This document shows positions 34,349 through 42,865 of a stretch of DNA of 64,000 nt, in pieces. The notes under the pieces were generated by a model. That model ran no database searches and was not told where the DNA came from. It was given only the letters and a program-made list of their open reading frames with translations. This DNA is from Pseudopedobacter sp037968815. GTDB taxonomy: Bacteria > Bacteroidota > Bacteroidia > Sphingobacteriales > Sphingobacteriaceae. A program made the position numbers and the translations under genes. The stretch covers positions 124,001-188,000 of the forward strand of contig JBBKWF010000021.1 of NCBI GenBank assembly GCA_037968815.1. The letters are read 5' to 3'. Numbering within the stretch: the stretch's first letter is position 1; each line of letters starts with the position of its first letter.

Positions 34349-35071
34349 TTAATTCTGTTTTAGCTTACTAACTGCAGCTTCATCAACAAACCAGTCTAAC
34401 TTGCCGTTTGTTGGCTTAATTAGTTGGGCTGGGTATTTTGCAACATCTCTTTCACCTTCTAATACAGCCTTTATTGCATCAGCTTTGTTGGCTCCAAAAG
34501 TTAAGAAAGCAATTTGCTTAGCATCATTAATTAAAGGCGCAGTAAAACTAATTCTATATACGTTTTTATCTTTCAGGTAAACCTCTTTTACTAGTTCTTC
34601 ATCAATCCAAACTAAGTCTGTTCCAGGGAAAATTGATGCAGTGTGCGCATCGTCTCCTAAACCTAAAAGTATCAAATCAAAAATGGGCTCATCATCAAAA
34701 AAGCCACCAATCCAACGCTGGTAAGCTAAAGCCGCACTAGCTGGGTCTAAAGTAGTGTCAACTTTATAAACCTGTGCATCAGCTATTTGCAAACTATCTA
34801 GCATAGCGGTTTTCGCCATTAAATAATTGCTGTCTGGATGGTCATGCGCTACATACCGCTCATCGCCAAAGAAGAAATAAACTTTTTTCCAATCAATGTC
34901 ATTGCTATATTTTGAAGCTAGTAACTCGTAAAGTTTTTTTGGTGAACTTCCACCTGATAGTGCTACCGAAAACCTGTCGTTTTTTGCAATCGCTAATTTT
35001 GCGTCCTTAATAAAAAGTGTTGCTAATGCCTCAATTGCTTCGTTACTTTCTTTGAATACGTTTAAACTCAT
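34349..35071 (-). CDS. pgl: 6-phosphogluconolactonase
   Basis: Pgl hydrolyses 6-phosphogluconolactone in the oxidative pentose phosphate pathway. The 240-residue protein belongs to the DevB/SOL family: FSVALSGGSSPKKLYELLA (phosphate binding), VYFFFGDERYVAHDHPDSN, LILLGLGDDAHTASIFPGT. Its start overlaps the zwf stop by 4 nt (ATGA), so the two are translationally coupled and act in sequence. Confidence 0.96.
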   Translation of the reverse strand: MSLNVFKESNEAIEALATLFIKDAKLAIAKNDRFSVALSGGSSPKKLYELLASKYSNDIDWKKVYFFFGDERYVAHDHPDSNYLMAKTAMLDSLQIADAQVYKVDTTLDPASAALAYQRWIGGFFDDEPIFDLILLGLGDDAHTASIFPGTDLVWIDEELVKEVYLKDKNVYRISFTAPLINDAKQIAFLTFGANKADAIKAVLEGERDVAKYPAQLIKPTNGKLDWFVDEAAVSKLKQN

Positions 35072-36597
35072 TTTTTATCTTTTTTATCCCCTTTTTTCAT
35101 GGGCAATGTAAACCAATGGAAGCCATCTTTTGCAATTAATGCTTCCGCTGTTTCTGGACCCCAGCTATCTGCCGAGTAATTAGGGAAACTGATGCTTTTT
35201 TTAGATTCCCAGCTTTCTAGTACAGGCATAATTAAATCCCAAGCTGTCTCAACTTGATCACCACGCATAAACAAGGTCTGGTCACCTTTCATTGCATCCA
35301 GCAATAAGGTTTCGTAAGCCTCTGGGGTGTCAGTTTCGTAAGTGCCGTCGTAATTGAAAACCATATCCACCGGGTTTAAAGTCATATCTAAACCTGGGCG
35401 TTTTGCTTGCACTTGTAAACGGATACTCATTTCTGGCTGAATACTAATAATCAACCTGTTTTGTTGCCAGCTTTCTGATGATTGATTTGGGAAAATTAAA
35501 TGTGGAACATCTTTAAATTGGATGCTGATGATAGAGGATTTTTGGTGCATTCTTTTTCCAGTTCTAACATAAAACGGAACATTTTGCCATCTCCAGTTAT
35601 CAATAAAGAATTTTAAGGCTGCAAAAGTTTCAGTGTTTGATTCCTTGTCAACACCTTCTTCTTGGCGGTAGCCATCTACTTTTTCTCCTTTTACCCAGCC
35701 TTCTCCATATTGGCCACGTACCGTATTATATCTTATTTCATTTGGACCAAACTGGCGCATGGCTCGCAATACGTCTACTTTTCTGTTACGGATTTCTTCT
35801 GCATCAAAGTTTACAGGAGGTTCCATCGCAACTAAGCAAAGCACTTGTAAAATATGGTTTTGTAACATATCCCTTAAAGCACCAGAGCCATCATAATAAC
35901 CCCCACGGTCTTCAACACCGATATCTTCTGTTACAGAAATTTGTACGTGTTCAATAAAGTTACGGTTCCAAATAGGTTCAAACAAAGCATTGGCAAACCT
36001 AAAAGCCAGCATATTTTGTACAGTTTCTTTACCTAAATAATGGTCAATTCTGTAAATCTGATTTTCAGCAAAAATATTTTTTAACAGCACATTTAATTCT
36101 TTTGCTGTATTTAAATCTCTTCCAAATGGTTTTTCAATAACAATTCTGGTTCTTGCCTCATCGCTAGCAGATTTCAGCTTAGCCAAATTGCTAGCAATAA
36201 TTGGGAAAAAATTAGGCGCTACTGCCAAGTAATGAATTATAACAGGTAACTCAGCCCATTCGGCCTCGTGTTTCTGAATAATTTCATCCATTTTTTTATA
36301 ATCACCTTCGTTGTTAACGTCAGTTCTTAAGTAGCTAATCCGGCTAGAGAAATCTGCCCATTTTTCTTTATCAGCTTTTCCGCTTCTAGAAAACTTGTTT
36401 ACGCCACCTAATAAGTTTTTTATAAAGCTTTCATTATCGTAATCAGTACGACCTAAACCGATAACTGCAAATTCCTTTGGCATGTACCCTTCTAAAAATA
36501 GATTGTACAACGCAGGAATCAATTTTCTTTCTGCAAGGTCGCCTGTGCCACCAAAAATCATGAAGATTGTTGGTTTGGTTTTAATGTTAGATTTCAT
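35068..36597 (-). CDS. zwf: Glucose-6-phosphate 1-dehydrogenase
   Basis: Zwf oxidises glucose-6-phosphate to 6-phosphogluconolactone with NADP+. The 509-residue enzyme has the nucleotide-binding GGTGDLAERKLIPAL near the N-terminus (16-30), EKPFGRD (155-161) and the active-site segment RIDHYLGKETVQNM with His186 and Lys190. It overlaps pgl by 4 nt. The 246-nt gap above it holds the only candidate promoter. Confidence 0.97.
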   Translation of the reverse strand: MKSNIKTKPTIFMIFGGTGDLAERKLIPALYNLFLEGYMPKEFAVIGLGRTDYDNESFIKNLLGGVNKFSRSGKADKEKWADFSSRISYLRTDVNNEGDYKKMDEIIQKHEAEWAELPVIIHYLAVAPNFFPIIASNLAKLKSASDEARTRIVIEKPFGRDLNTAKELNVLLKNIFAENQIYRIDHYLGKETVQNMLAFRFANALFEPIWNRNFIEHVQISVTEDIGVEDRGGYYDGSGALRDMLQNHILQVLCLVAMEPPVNFDAEEIRNRKVDVLRAMRQFGPNEIRYNTVRGQYGEGWVKGEKVDGYRQEEGVDKESNTETFAALKFFIDNWRWQNVPFYVRTGKRMHQKSSIISIQFKDVPHLIFPNQSSESWQQNRLIISIQPEMSIRLQVQAKRPGLDMTLNPVDMVFNYDGTYETDTPEAYETLLLDAMKGDQTLFMRGDQVETAWDLIMPVLESWESKKSISFPNYSADSWGPETAEALIAKDGFHWFTLPMKKGDKKDKK

Positions 36598-36843
36598 TTA
36601 AACTGTTCTTTTGTTTTAACGATTTATAATATGTGCTGTTAAAATGATTGGTTCTATTTTGTTGCAAATAATTACTGACTACAAGAATAGTAAGGCAATT
36701 TTGCCTCCTAATACTTTTGTAGTGAATATCTTTTCTATATGATTATTGGCACTCATATATTGTTTATTTTGCTTTAGTGGTTTCAAAAGTATCAATAGTT
36801 TCAATTGATTGTGTGTTTTAATTTGAAAATCTACGCAAACGGT
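36598..36843. other. zwf-ppgK spacer with two opposed -7-like boxes
   Basis: The spacer has no gene. It contains the sequence ATACTTTTG twice in opposite orientation: as a plus-strand box TACTTTTG at 36712-36719 and on the minus strand at 36784-36791. The minus-strand copy could drive zwf-pgl with a leader of about 180 nt; the plus-strand copy faces no gene. A small hairpin AGGCAA/TTGCCT lies at about 36693-36706. Neither box has a well-placed TTG. Confidence 0.35.
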
Positions 36844-37581
36844 TTAGGGATTTACAGTTTTCACACTGTAACTCTCTTTTATTTGCCATAAGTTTAGGCC
36901 TCCTTTAATCCCCTCGCGGTTATTTTCGATACTAATATTGTCATCAAGTTTAAAGCTGATGTGCTTGGTATTACCTCCACTTAAATACAAATGATCGTAA
37001 TTTATAACTGTTTTAAAAGTTTTTAAAACCTCTTTTAGTTTTTTATTCCATCTTTTCTCTCCGTCTTTTTCTAAAGCGGCATCACCAATAAAATCATCGT
37101 AATCTTGTCCTTTTCTAACAGGTAAATGAGCTAGCTCTAAATGTGGCATTAAGTTGCCATCCATAAATAAGGCGGTGCCAAATCCAGTACCTAAAGTAAT
37201 TACCATTTCTAAACCTTTACCTTTTATTAAGGCTAGTCCTTGTAAGTCAGCATCGTTAACTAAACGTACTGGTTTTTTAAGTTCAGTTGCAATTTCTTTA
37301 CTGAGGTTGAACTTTCGGAAAGCTCTACTATCTAGGTTTGGTGCAGTAAAAACTACACCTTGCTTAATAAAGCCCGGAAAACCGATAGCGATTTTATCAA
37401 ATGGCGGAAACTTTTTAGTTAAGGTTTTAATTGCCGCCATCAACTTTTTAGGATTAGCATTTTCTGGCGTTTCTATTTTCTGGTACTCCTGCACTACTTT
37501 GCCTTTTGTAGTCAAAATAGTTGCTTTTACATTAGTACCTCCAATATCAATCACTAAAATGTTTTCGTCACTTTTCTTCAT
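36844..37581 (-). CDS. ROK-family kinase, polyphosphate-glucokinase-like
   Basis: A 245-residue sugar kinase. The ATP/phosphate loop is ILVIDIGGTNVKATIL (8-23); IAIGFPGFIKQGVVFTAPNL and MVITLGTGFGTALF follow, and the GNLMPHLELAHLPVRKGQ segment resembles that of polyphosphate glucokinases (PpgK), which phosphorylate glucose using polyphosphate and sometimes ATP. Length also fits PpgK better than longer ROK repressors, and no HTH domain is present. It lies upstream of zwf-pgl on the same strand, so the three would take glucose to 6-phosphogluconate. The phosphate donor cannot be proven from sequence. Confidence 0.82.
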   Translation of the reverse strand: MKKSDENILVIDIGGTNVKATILTTKGKVVQEYQKIETPENANPKKLMAAIKTLTKKFPPFDKIAIGFPGFIKQGVVFTAPNLDSRAFRKFNLSKEIATELKKPVRLVNDADLQGLALIKGKGLEMVITLGTGFGTALFMDGNLMPHLELAHLPVRKGQDYDDFIGDAALEKDGEKRWNKKLKEVLKTFKTVINYDHLYLSGGNTKHISFKLDDNISIENNREGIKGGLNLWQIKESYSVKTVNP

Positions 37582-37591
37582 AATCTTATTT

Positions 37592-37623
37592 TAAAAAAAT
37601 AGCTCAACATTGGCTGAGCTATT
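37592..37623 (-). terminator. Hairpin with T run between the TonB receptor and kinase genes
   Basis: AATAGCTCA (37598-37606) pairs with TGAGCTATT (37615-37623). On the minus strand the stem is followed by a T7 run, so it would stop transcripts coming from the TonB-receptor gene before the kinase gene. Confidence 0.6.
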
Positions 37624-37741
37624 AATAATTGATAAGTTACATTATCTGGCTAAAAATATCAAAATAAATTAGGTTAGTATCCATTTTGAGGAGTTAAGCT
37701 ATAAAACGATGATTAAATGACAATTAATAAAGTTTAAAAGA

Positions 37742-37770
37742 AAAATGCTTGCCGGTTAGGCAAGCATTTT
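37742..37770. terminator. Strong terminator after the TonB receptor gene
   Basis: AAAATGCTTGCC and GGCAAGCATTTT are perfect 12-bp arms around a 5-nt loop. On the minus strand a TTTTTCTTTT tail follows, 43 nt past the receptor stop codon. Confidence 0.88.
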
Positions 37771-37812
37771 ATAGCTAATATTTGCAGTATTAGTTAATAA
37801 ACGAATACAATT

Positions 37813-40125
37813 CTACTTAATGTTTAGAGGTACGTATAAACCAAAAGTGATGTTTCTGCCGGGGTTGTATATACCAAAATTTGGATCGGTTTCATCTAGT
37901 CTGCCGGGTTTGTAACGACTTAAATGGTTGTAATAGCGTTTATCTAAAAGGTTGTTGCCGGTTACATTTAGCCTGATGTTTTGCTTGCCTATGTTTATTT
38001 GTGTACGGATACCAGCTTGTAAAAGGGTATAACCAGTAGTTTTGGTTTCGAAACTTGCAATACGGTTTTGTGCAAAATTACTCTCCAACCCGATAGAAAT
38101 ATAACTACGCTTTAGTCCCTTAATATTTGGTTCTATCTGAATCTCATTTTTTAAACTGGTTGCAGGGATAAAAGGGACAGCCTCATTTAAACCTAAATTT
38201 TGAGCGTGTACATAACTAAAAGTATTCTCGAAATGTAAAAAATCAAAAGGATGGAAAATTAAGCTTGCATCTGAGCCGTAAAAGTTAGCATCATCTTGTT
38301 GGTATCTAAATAAAGGATAAAGATCCATTGTTCCATTATTATCAACGGTGATGGTTTCACTGTTGTTTTGGGCCAAATAGATATAATCTTTCATATAGTT
38401 ATTGTAGATACTTAAGCTAAAGTCAAAACTAGAAACGCTGTACTGCAAGTTGATATCTGCCTGATAACTTTTTTCTGATTTTAAATTGTTATTACCTTTC
38501 TCGTAGCGGAACGTACCTTCATGCACCCCATTTGATGATTGTTCTGCCGGATTTGGAGCTCTAAAACCAGAACTTAAATTGGCTTTAAAGTTTAGTTTTT
38601 CGCTGAGTTGATGGGTGTAACCCACCGCACCGCTTAGGTTTGAAAAATCAGTACTAAAAGCAGAGAATTTCTCAACTCCATCATCAAAAAGTTGTTTGCC
38701 GGTATTTTTGCGGTAATCATAACGTAGACCAAAATTAAAGCTAGATGCATCAAGTTCTTTTTTTACATAGTAAAATACGCCCAAACCCCAATTGTTATAG
38801 TCGGGGATTAAAAACTCTTCTCCTTTATTTAAACTATTCTGATAATCGGCACTTAAACCTATAATAGGTTGCCAATTATTTGTGGTATTCTGAATGTATT
38901 TAGCATCTAAACTGTAGCTGTTTAAATCAAAAAACAAAGAAGGGTCAGTAGTTTCAAATTCTTTACGGATATTATTTTGATACCCTAAATCCAACTTTAA
39001 ATTGCCTTTATTCGTTAAGATATTACTGTTTGATGCTACTTTAAAATGGGCTATTTGCTGATTTGGGAAAGCTAAATCCCTCGATTTTAAGTCGCTTTGA
39101 GTAAACGCATTTCCATCTTCGTCAATGAAGTTTCCGTTTCCATCAAGCTCGGGCTCATAAAAACCAATATTGTTTTTGAACGAAGAAACGTTAATGTGGC
39201 TATAACCCCAAGCCTTATTAAGTCCTATCATTCCACTTAAAGAAGTTTCGTTAAAGCCAGAGTTAGGGAAATAATAATCTGGAGTTTTAAAAGAGTAAGC
39301 ATTTTTATAAGTGGCTCGTCCTCTCCAAACTAAACCATTGGTGTTTCCGGTAAGCATTGCCGAGTTACTGCTTAAACCTCCATTAATAGAATAATTACTT
39401 AATATTTCTCCTTTAATAGTGCCGTCAGAAACGGTTAAAGGCTCTAAAATATTAATTACTCCACCTAAAGCATCGGCTCCGTAAAGTAAACTAGCGGCAC
39501 CGCGTAAAACCTCCACTCTGTCGGCAGAAAACTGGTCAATCTCCACACCGTGTTCATCGCCCCATTGTTGTCCTTGCTGTTTAATCCCATCGCTTACGGT
39601 TACAATCCTATTAAAAGAAAGCCCTCTAATTACCGGTTTGGAAATTGCCTGTCCCGTTGAAATTTGTGAAACGCCAGCAACTTTAGAAACTGCATCAATT
39701 AGATTGGTAGAAGGTCTGTTCAGCATTTCCTCGTGAGATAAAACACCGACAGAAGTGCTATTTTTTTTGCTATCTGCACCTGTTACTGTTCCGGTAACTA
39801 CTACTTCATTAGCTTCAATTCGGCTTTCTTCTAACTCAAAAACAAAAGATTGGGTGGTTGAAAAGTTAATAGTTTTGTTAAGGTACTTATAGCCCAAATA
39901 AGAAACTTGGACTAAAAATTTACCAGTTTCTGGGATTCTGTTAAAGGTAAATTTTCCGTTGATATCGGCCACGGTACTTACTTTTAAATCTTGGATAGTG
40001 ATGCTTGCGCCAGGTAAAGCTTCTTTTGTTTGTGCGTCAATTATTCTTCCGCTGAAAATAACATCAGCTGCATAGCTACTGCTTGCCCAAAGTAAAAGGA
40101 CAAGACTGTATATAATACGGTTCAT
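37813..40125 (-). CDS. TonB-dependent outer-membrane receptor, probably for a metal
   Basis: A 770-residue outer-membrane receptor with a signal peptide ending SSYAA, a carboxypeptidase-regulatory-like N-terminal domain (about 22-105), a plug domain (SADRVEVLRGAASLLYGADA, GGVINILEP) and a 22-strand barrel ending in a long C-terminal strand. The plug contains QQWGDEHGVEID, a His/Asp-rich loop of the kind seen in zinc or other divalent-metal receptors rather than in SusC glycan receptors. It is the second gene after a small His/Cys-rich protein (57-nt gap), supporting a metal role. Which metal, or whether a chelate, cannot be told. Confidence 0.85.
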   Translation of the reverse strand: MNRIIYSLVLLLWASSSYAADVIFSGRIIDAQTKEALPGASITIQDLKVSTVADINGKFTFNRIPETGKFLVQVSYLGYKYLNKTINFSTTQSFVFELEESRIEANEVVVTGTVTGADSKKNSTSVGVLSHEEMLNRPSTNLIDAVSKVAGVSQISTGQAISKPVIRGLSFNRIVTVSDGIKQQGQQWGDEHGVEIDQFSADRVEVLRGAASLLYGADALGGVINILEPLTVSDGTIKGEILSNYSINGGLSSNSAMLTGNTNGLVWRGRATYKNAYSFKTPDYYFPNSGFNETSLSGMIGLNKAWGYSHINVSSFKNNIGFYEPELDGNGNFIDEDGNAFTQSDLKSRDLAFPNQQIAHFKVASNSNILTNKGNLKLDLGYQNNIRKEFETTDPSLFFDLNSYSLDAKYIQNTTNNWQPIIGLSADYQNSLNKGEEFLIPDYNNWGLGVFYYVKKELDASSFNFGLRYDYRKNTGKQLFDDGVEKFSAFSTDFSNLSGAVGYTHQLSEKLNFKANLSSGFRAPNPAEQSSNGVHEGTFRYEKGNNNLKSEKSYQADINLQYSVSSFDFSLSIYNNYMKDYIYLAQNNSETITVDNNGTMDLYPLFRYQQDDANFYGSDASLIFHPFDFLHFENTFSYVHAQNLGLNEAVPFIPATSLKNEIQIEPNIKGLKRSYISIGLESNFAQNRIASFETKTTGYTLLQAGIRTQINIGKQNIRLNVTGNNLLDKRYYNHLSRYKPGRLDETDPNFGIYNPGRNITFGLYVPLNIK

Positions 40126-40182
40126 TGTTTAATTTTAAAATGTAATGTTGCTCAGCAACCTAAATAAATTGTAGGAATAAAT

Positions 40183-40509
40183 TTAGGAAAGCACAGGTGG
40201 TGCTTTATTACGGGTGCGATGGAAAAACTGGAAATAGTTATCAGTATGATAAGCAGTTTCTAGGGTAGTTGAAGATAGGATGATCGTAAACGTAAAAGGT
40301 TCAAGAGGTAATCCGCCAACAAAAACAGCATCTGAAGTAGTACAACAAGGTTTTGTATAGTTTTTTAAATGCTTTTCACAACTACTTCCACAGTCGTCTT
40401 TGTGTACAAAGTAATGATCGTGAATAATTGTATGCAGAGGCACTGCGGCACTCAACATAGAGAATGCAACACAGAATAATAATAATGTACGTAGGTACTG
40501 CTTTAGCAT
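40183..40509 (-). CDS. Small exported His/Cys-rich protein, probably metal binding
   Basis: A 108-residue protein with an N-terminal hydrophobic segment (about 7-24) and a short mature region packed with possible metal ligands: His26, His30, His32, His36, Cys40, Cys44, His47, Cys55 and Cys56. I start at the ATG at 40509; a TTG at 40518 would also be in frame but lies inside the promoter box. It precedes the TonB receptor gene on the same strand and is probably in one operon with it. Small proteins of this kind precede metal transporters in this phylum; the exact family is not recognised. It may be a periplasmic metal chaperone or sensor. Confidence 0.7.
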   Translation of the reverse strand: MLKQYLRTLLLFCVAFSMLSAAVPLHTIIHDHYFVHKDDCGSSCEKHLKNYTKPCCTTSDAVFVGGLPLEPFTFTIILSSTTLETAYHTDNYFQFFHRTRNKAPPVLS

Positions 40510-40513
40510 TAAG

Positions 40514-40536
40514 CGCAAAGCTATAAATACTTTGCG
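40514..40536 (-). promoter_or_regulatory. Promoter box inside a perfect inverted repeat (operator candidate)
   Basis: CGCAAAG (40514-40520) and CTTTGCG (40530-40536) form a perfect 7-9-7 inverted repeat. It overlaps a minus-strand -7 box TAGCTTTG (40516-40523), which ends 7 nt before the ATG at 40509. A dimeric repressor bound here would block the promoter; regulators of the Fur/Zur type use symmetric sites of similar size, but no specific match is claimed. The mRNA would be nearly leaderless. Confidence 0.5.
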
Positions 40537-40579
40537 TCAATAAAAAGTAACATTCCTATGAAACTCTTTAAGCTTACTC

Positions 40580-40960
40580 ATGATGAAATTATTGAATGTA
40601 AAGCTATCTTTGCCCATTATGAAACCATCAGAAGTCAACAAAAAGTTTAAAGAACTTCAACAGAAATTAGCTGATGATTTTGACAATGAACTTCCGGACA
40701 TTAAAGTAATTTTATTTTTAATAGGTGTACAGGAGTTGGGACAAGGTCCAAAAAAGTTCAGTAAACGCCAAAAAGAAGAATTAATGCATATAGCAAATTG
40801 TCGTTTATTCTCTGAGCTTGGTTTTTACGAATTAGAAGGCATGGATCAGGATGGTTGGCCACATTGGAATAAGGTGAAACCTATACCAGCATATAATGTA
40901 TTAGAGCAGGAAATGCTGATGAAATCCCTAATTGTAAATTATTTTCAAGAAGTTTTTTAA
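40580..40960 (+). CDS. Conserved hypothetical cytoplasmic protein
   Basis: A 126-residue acidic, helical protein without signal or membrane segment. Features include KKFKELQQKLADDFDNELPD, the hydrophobic IKVILFLIGVQELGQG, a Lys-rich KKFSKRQKEELMHIA helix and an aromatic DQDGWPHWNKVKPIPAYN turn. I do not recognise the family. It is divergent from the metal-operon gene and ends in a shared terminator. An overlapping 31-codon frame at 40558 seems non-coding. The start could also be the ATG at 40583. Confidence 0.75.
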   Translation: MMKLLNVKLSLPIMKPSEVNKKFKELQQKLADDFDNELPDIKVILFLIGVQELGQGPKKFSKRQKEELMHIANCRLFSELGFYELEGMDQDGWPHWNKVKPIPAYNVLEQEMLMKSLIVNYFQEVF

Positions 40961-40964
40961 ACAA

Positions 40965-40990
40965 CAAAAGCCGCTAAAAAGCGGCTTTTG
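40965..40990. terminator. Bidirectional terminator
   Basis: CAAAAGCCGC pairs with GCGGCTTTTG around a 6-nt A-rich loop, between two convergent genes. Confidence 0.88.
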
Positions 40991-41014
40991 AATTTTTCAT
41001 AGGTAGATGAAAAA

Positions 41015-41530
41015 TTATTTATTTGGTCTTTTGAAAGCGTAAGCTAAACGTACTGCAACCATTCCGTTGCTTCCTGCATCATATTCAAAACCTTCGTAAC
41101 GTAAAGCGATATCCCATTTGTTGTTTGCATAACCTAAACTTGGCGCCCAAGCAAACGCAGTTCCTGCTCCGTCTCTTAATCCAAATGCAACACCGGCTTC
41201 TGGTTGTACATAAAAGGTGTCTCCAAAAAAGAATTTAGCACCTGCTTTTAAAGGAATTAAATCACTTTGGACATTTCCCTCTGGGCCACCAACAAAACCG
41301 TAGTAACCGGTTGTTAAAGTTAATGATGTTCTTTCCGCTAAATCTTTCTGTAATCTTAAATCTGGTGCAATAACTACATCGCCCATGTATGATTTTGTTG
41401 GAACACCAATCCCTAAAGCACCACTTAATCTAATTGATCGATCAGTATTGCTTTGTGCAAACGCTCCTGTAAAAGTTATTAGAGTTATCGCAGCTGCTGC
41501 GATGATTCCTCTGAAAGTAATTTTTTTCAT
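41015..41530 (-). CDS. Small outer-membrane beta-barrel protein
   Basis: About 171 residues with a signal peptide (MKKITFRGIIAAAAITLITF, cleavage after AFAQ) and eight or so amphipathic strands such as RTSLTLTTGYYGFVG, YVQPEAGVAFGL and WDIALRYEGFEY, ending VRLAYAFKRPNK. This is the pattern of an OmpW/OmpA-like eight-strand barrel. No enzyme motif is present and the function is unknown. The ATG two codons upstream (41536) is an equal alternative start. Confidence 0.78.
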   Translation of the reverse strand: MKKITFRGIIAAAAITLITFTGAFAQSNTDRSIRLSGALGIGVPTKSYMGDVVIAPDLRLQKDLAERTSLTLTTGYYGFVGGPEGNVQSDLIPLKAGAKFFFGDTFYVQPEAGVAFGLRDGAGTAFAWAPSLGYANNKWDIALRYEGFEYDAGSNGMVAVRLAYAFKRPNK

Positions 41531-41700
41531 AATCATTATAATTTAGATGGCTATTTACAAGAGGTATGCCAAATGTTATTTGTTTGGTGTAAATTTTGTT
41601 GATGAATTACAGAAATCATTGTTTTACAGTCAATCTCGAATGTTATTTTTAATTACCAAAAACATAAGCGAGTTTTGTATTCCACTAAAAAACCTTAAAA

Positions 41701-42018
41701 ATGTTTGATAAAATATTACAAGCACAGCAAAAAGCTGAAGAAGTTAAAAAAAGATTAGAAACCATTACGCTAAGCGAACAAGCTGAAGGTGGTGCAATAA
41801 AAGTTACCGCAACTGCTGGTAAAACCATTAAAAGTATAAGTATTGCCGAGGACTTTTTGAAAGAAAATGGTGCTGAAGGTGTTGAAGATGTGCTTGTGAC
41901 TGTTATCAACAAGGTTTTAGCACAGGCAGAAAACGTATCGCAAGCAGAAATGTCTGCAATGACTAATCAAATGTTAGGCGGAATGGGTGATTTAGGAAGC
42001 CTTTTCGGAAAAAAGTAA
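41701..42018 (+). CDS. YbaB/EbfC nucleoid-associated protein
   Basis: A 105-residue member of the YbaB/EbfC family, small dimeric DNA-binding proteins of the nucleoid. Typical features are the N-terminal helix MFDKILQAQQKAEEVKKRLE, the beta sheet GAIKVTATAGKTIKSISIAED and the Met/Gly-rich tail NQMLGGMGDLGSLFG. In many genomes the gene sits beside dnaX or recR, which is not so here; it is followed within 10 nt by a metal-dependent hydrolase gene. Confidence 0.9.
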   Translation: MFDKILQAQQKAEEVKKRLETITLSEQAEGGAIKVTATAGKTIKSISIAEDFLKENGAEGVEDVLVTVINKVLAQAENVSQAEMSAMTNQMLGGMGDLGSLFGKK

Positions 42019-42025
42019 ATAAATG

Positions 42026-42718
42026 ATGAAGGTAAATTATTTTGGGCAATCTTGTTTTTTATTAGAGATTGACAACACAAAGATTCTGTTTGACCCATTT
42101 ATTACGCCAAATGAATTGGCAAAAGATATTGACGTTGAACAAATTAATTGCGACTACATATTAGTAAGTCACGGGCATGAGGACCATGTTGCCGATTTAG
42201 TTTCAATTGCAAAACGAACTAAAGCTAAAGTGGTAAGCTCTTTCGAGATTATTGAGTGGTTAAAAAAGCAAGGTGTTGATAATGGGCACCCAATGAATTT
42301 AGGCGGAAGTTGGCAATTTGACTTCGGAAAAGTAAAAATGATATTTGCAGCTCATTCCAACTCATTACCTGATGGTACTTATGGCGGAACAGCGGCGGGT
42401 TTTATAATTGAAACAGGTGGAAAAACCATTTATTATGCTGGCGATACCGCTTTAAATCAAGATATGAAGTTGACCGGTGAACTGTTTAATATTGATTATG
42501 CTTTTTTACCTATCGGCGATAATTTTACAATGGGCGTTTCTGATGCCATTATAGCCAGCGATTTTATCAAATGCAAAAACATCATTGCCATGCATTACGA
42601 TACTTTTGGATACATTAAAGTTGACCACTCCGAAGCTAAAAAAGCTTTCGCCGATGCAGGGTTAGAGTTAAGTATGCTCAAGATATCTGATCAAGAAAAA
42701 GATGCAAAAGTATTGTAA
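42026..42718 (+). CDS. UPF0173 metal-dependent hydrolase (MBL fold)
   Basis: A 230-residue metallo-beta-lactamase-fold protein of the UPF0173/YtkL group. The metal motif is SHGHEDHVAD (His49, His51, Asp53, His54); further ligands are expected at AAHSNSLPDG, YYAGDTALNQD and AMHYDTFG. It starts KVNYFGQSCFLLE, typical of the group; an ATG one codon earlier (42023) is also possible. The substrate is unknown. A terminator follows. Confidence 0.9.
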   Translation: MKVNYFGQSCFLLEIDNTKILFDPFITPNELAKDIDVEQINCDYILVSHGHEDHVADLVSIAKRTKAKVVSSFEIIEWLKKQGVDNGHPMNLGGSWQFDFGKVKMIFAAHSNSLPDGTYGGTAAGFIIETGGKTIYYAGDTALNQDMKLTGELFNIDYAFLPIGDNFTMGVSDAIIASDFIKCKNIIAMHYDTFGYIKVDHSEAKKAFADAGLELSMLKISDQEKDAKVL

Positions 42719-42730
42719 GTGAGAAAACAG

Positions 42731-42757
42731 AAAAGCGACTTTAGGTCGCTTTTTTTG
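42731..42757 (+). terminator. Terminator after the MBL hydrolase
   Basis: AAAAGCGAC pairs with GTCGCTTTT around a short TTTAG loop and runs into a T7 stretch. Confidence 0.85.
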
Positions 42758-42834
42758 ATTTACATCTATCTTTTTTGCAATAAAGATTCCATTCTTTTCA
42801 TGACTTCCTACTTACTCGACTATGGTTAATAAAA

Positions 42835-42842
42835 TATCTTTG
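42835..42842 (+). promoter_or_regulatory. -7 box of the oxidoreductase operon
   Basis: TATCTTTG fits TAnnTTTG and lies 23 nt before the ATG at 42866. No clear TTG is seen at the -33 position. Confidence 0.5.
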
Positions 42843-42865
42843 TAGATTTAGGTTTTAGAACAATT

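Noticed and set aside
35637..35957. 106-codon frame antisense to zwf
   Set aside because: His/Leu-rich shadow of the zwf reading frame.
37154..37594. 146-codon frame antisense to the glucokinase-like gene
   Set aside because: Opposite a well-supported ROK gene and runs past its start into the terminator hairpin.
40558..40650. 31-codon frame overlapping the start of the gene at 40580
   Set aside because: Short, in another frame from the 126-codon gene, and without family features.
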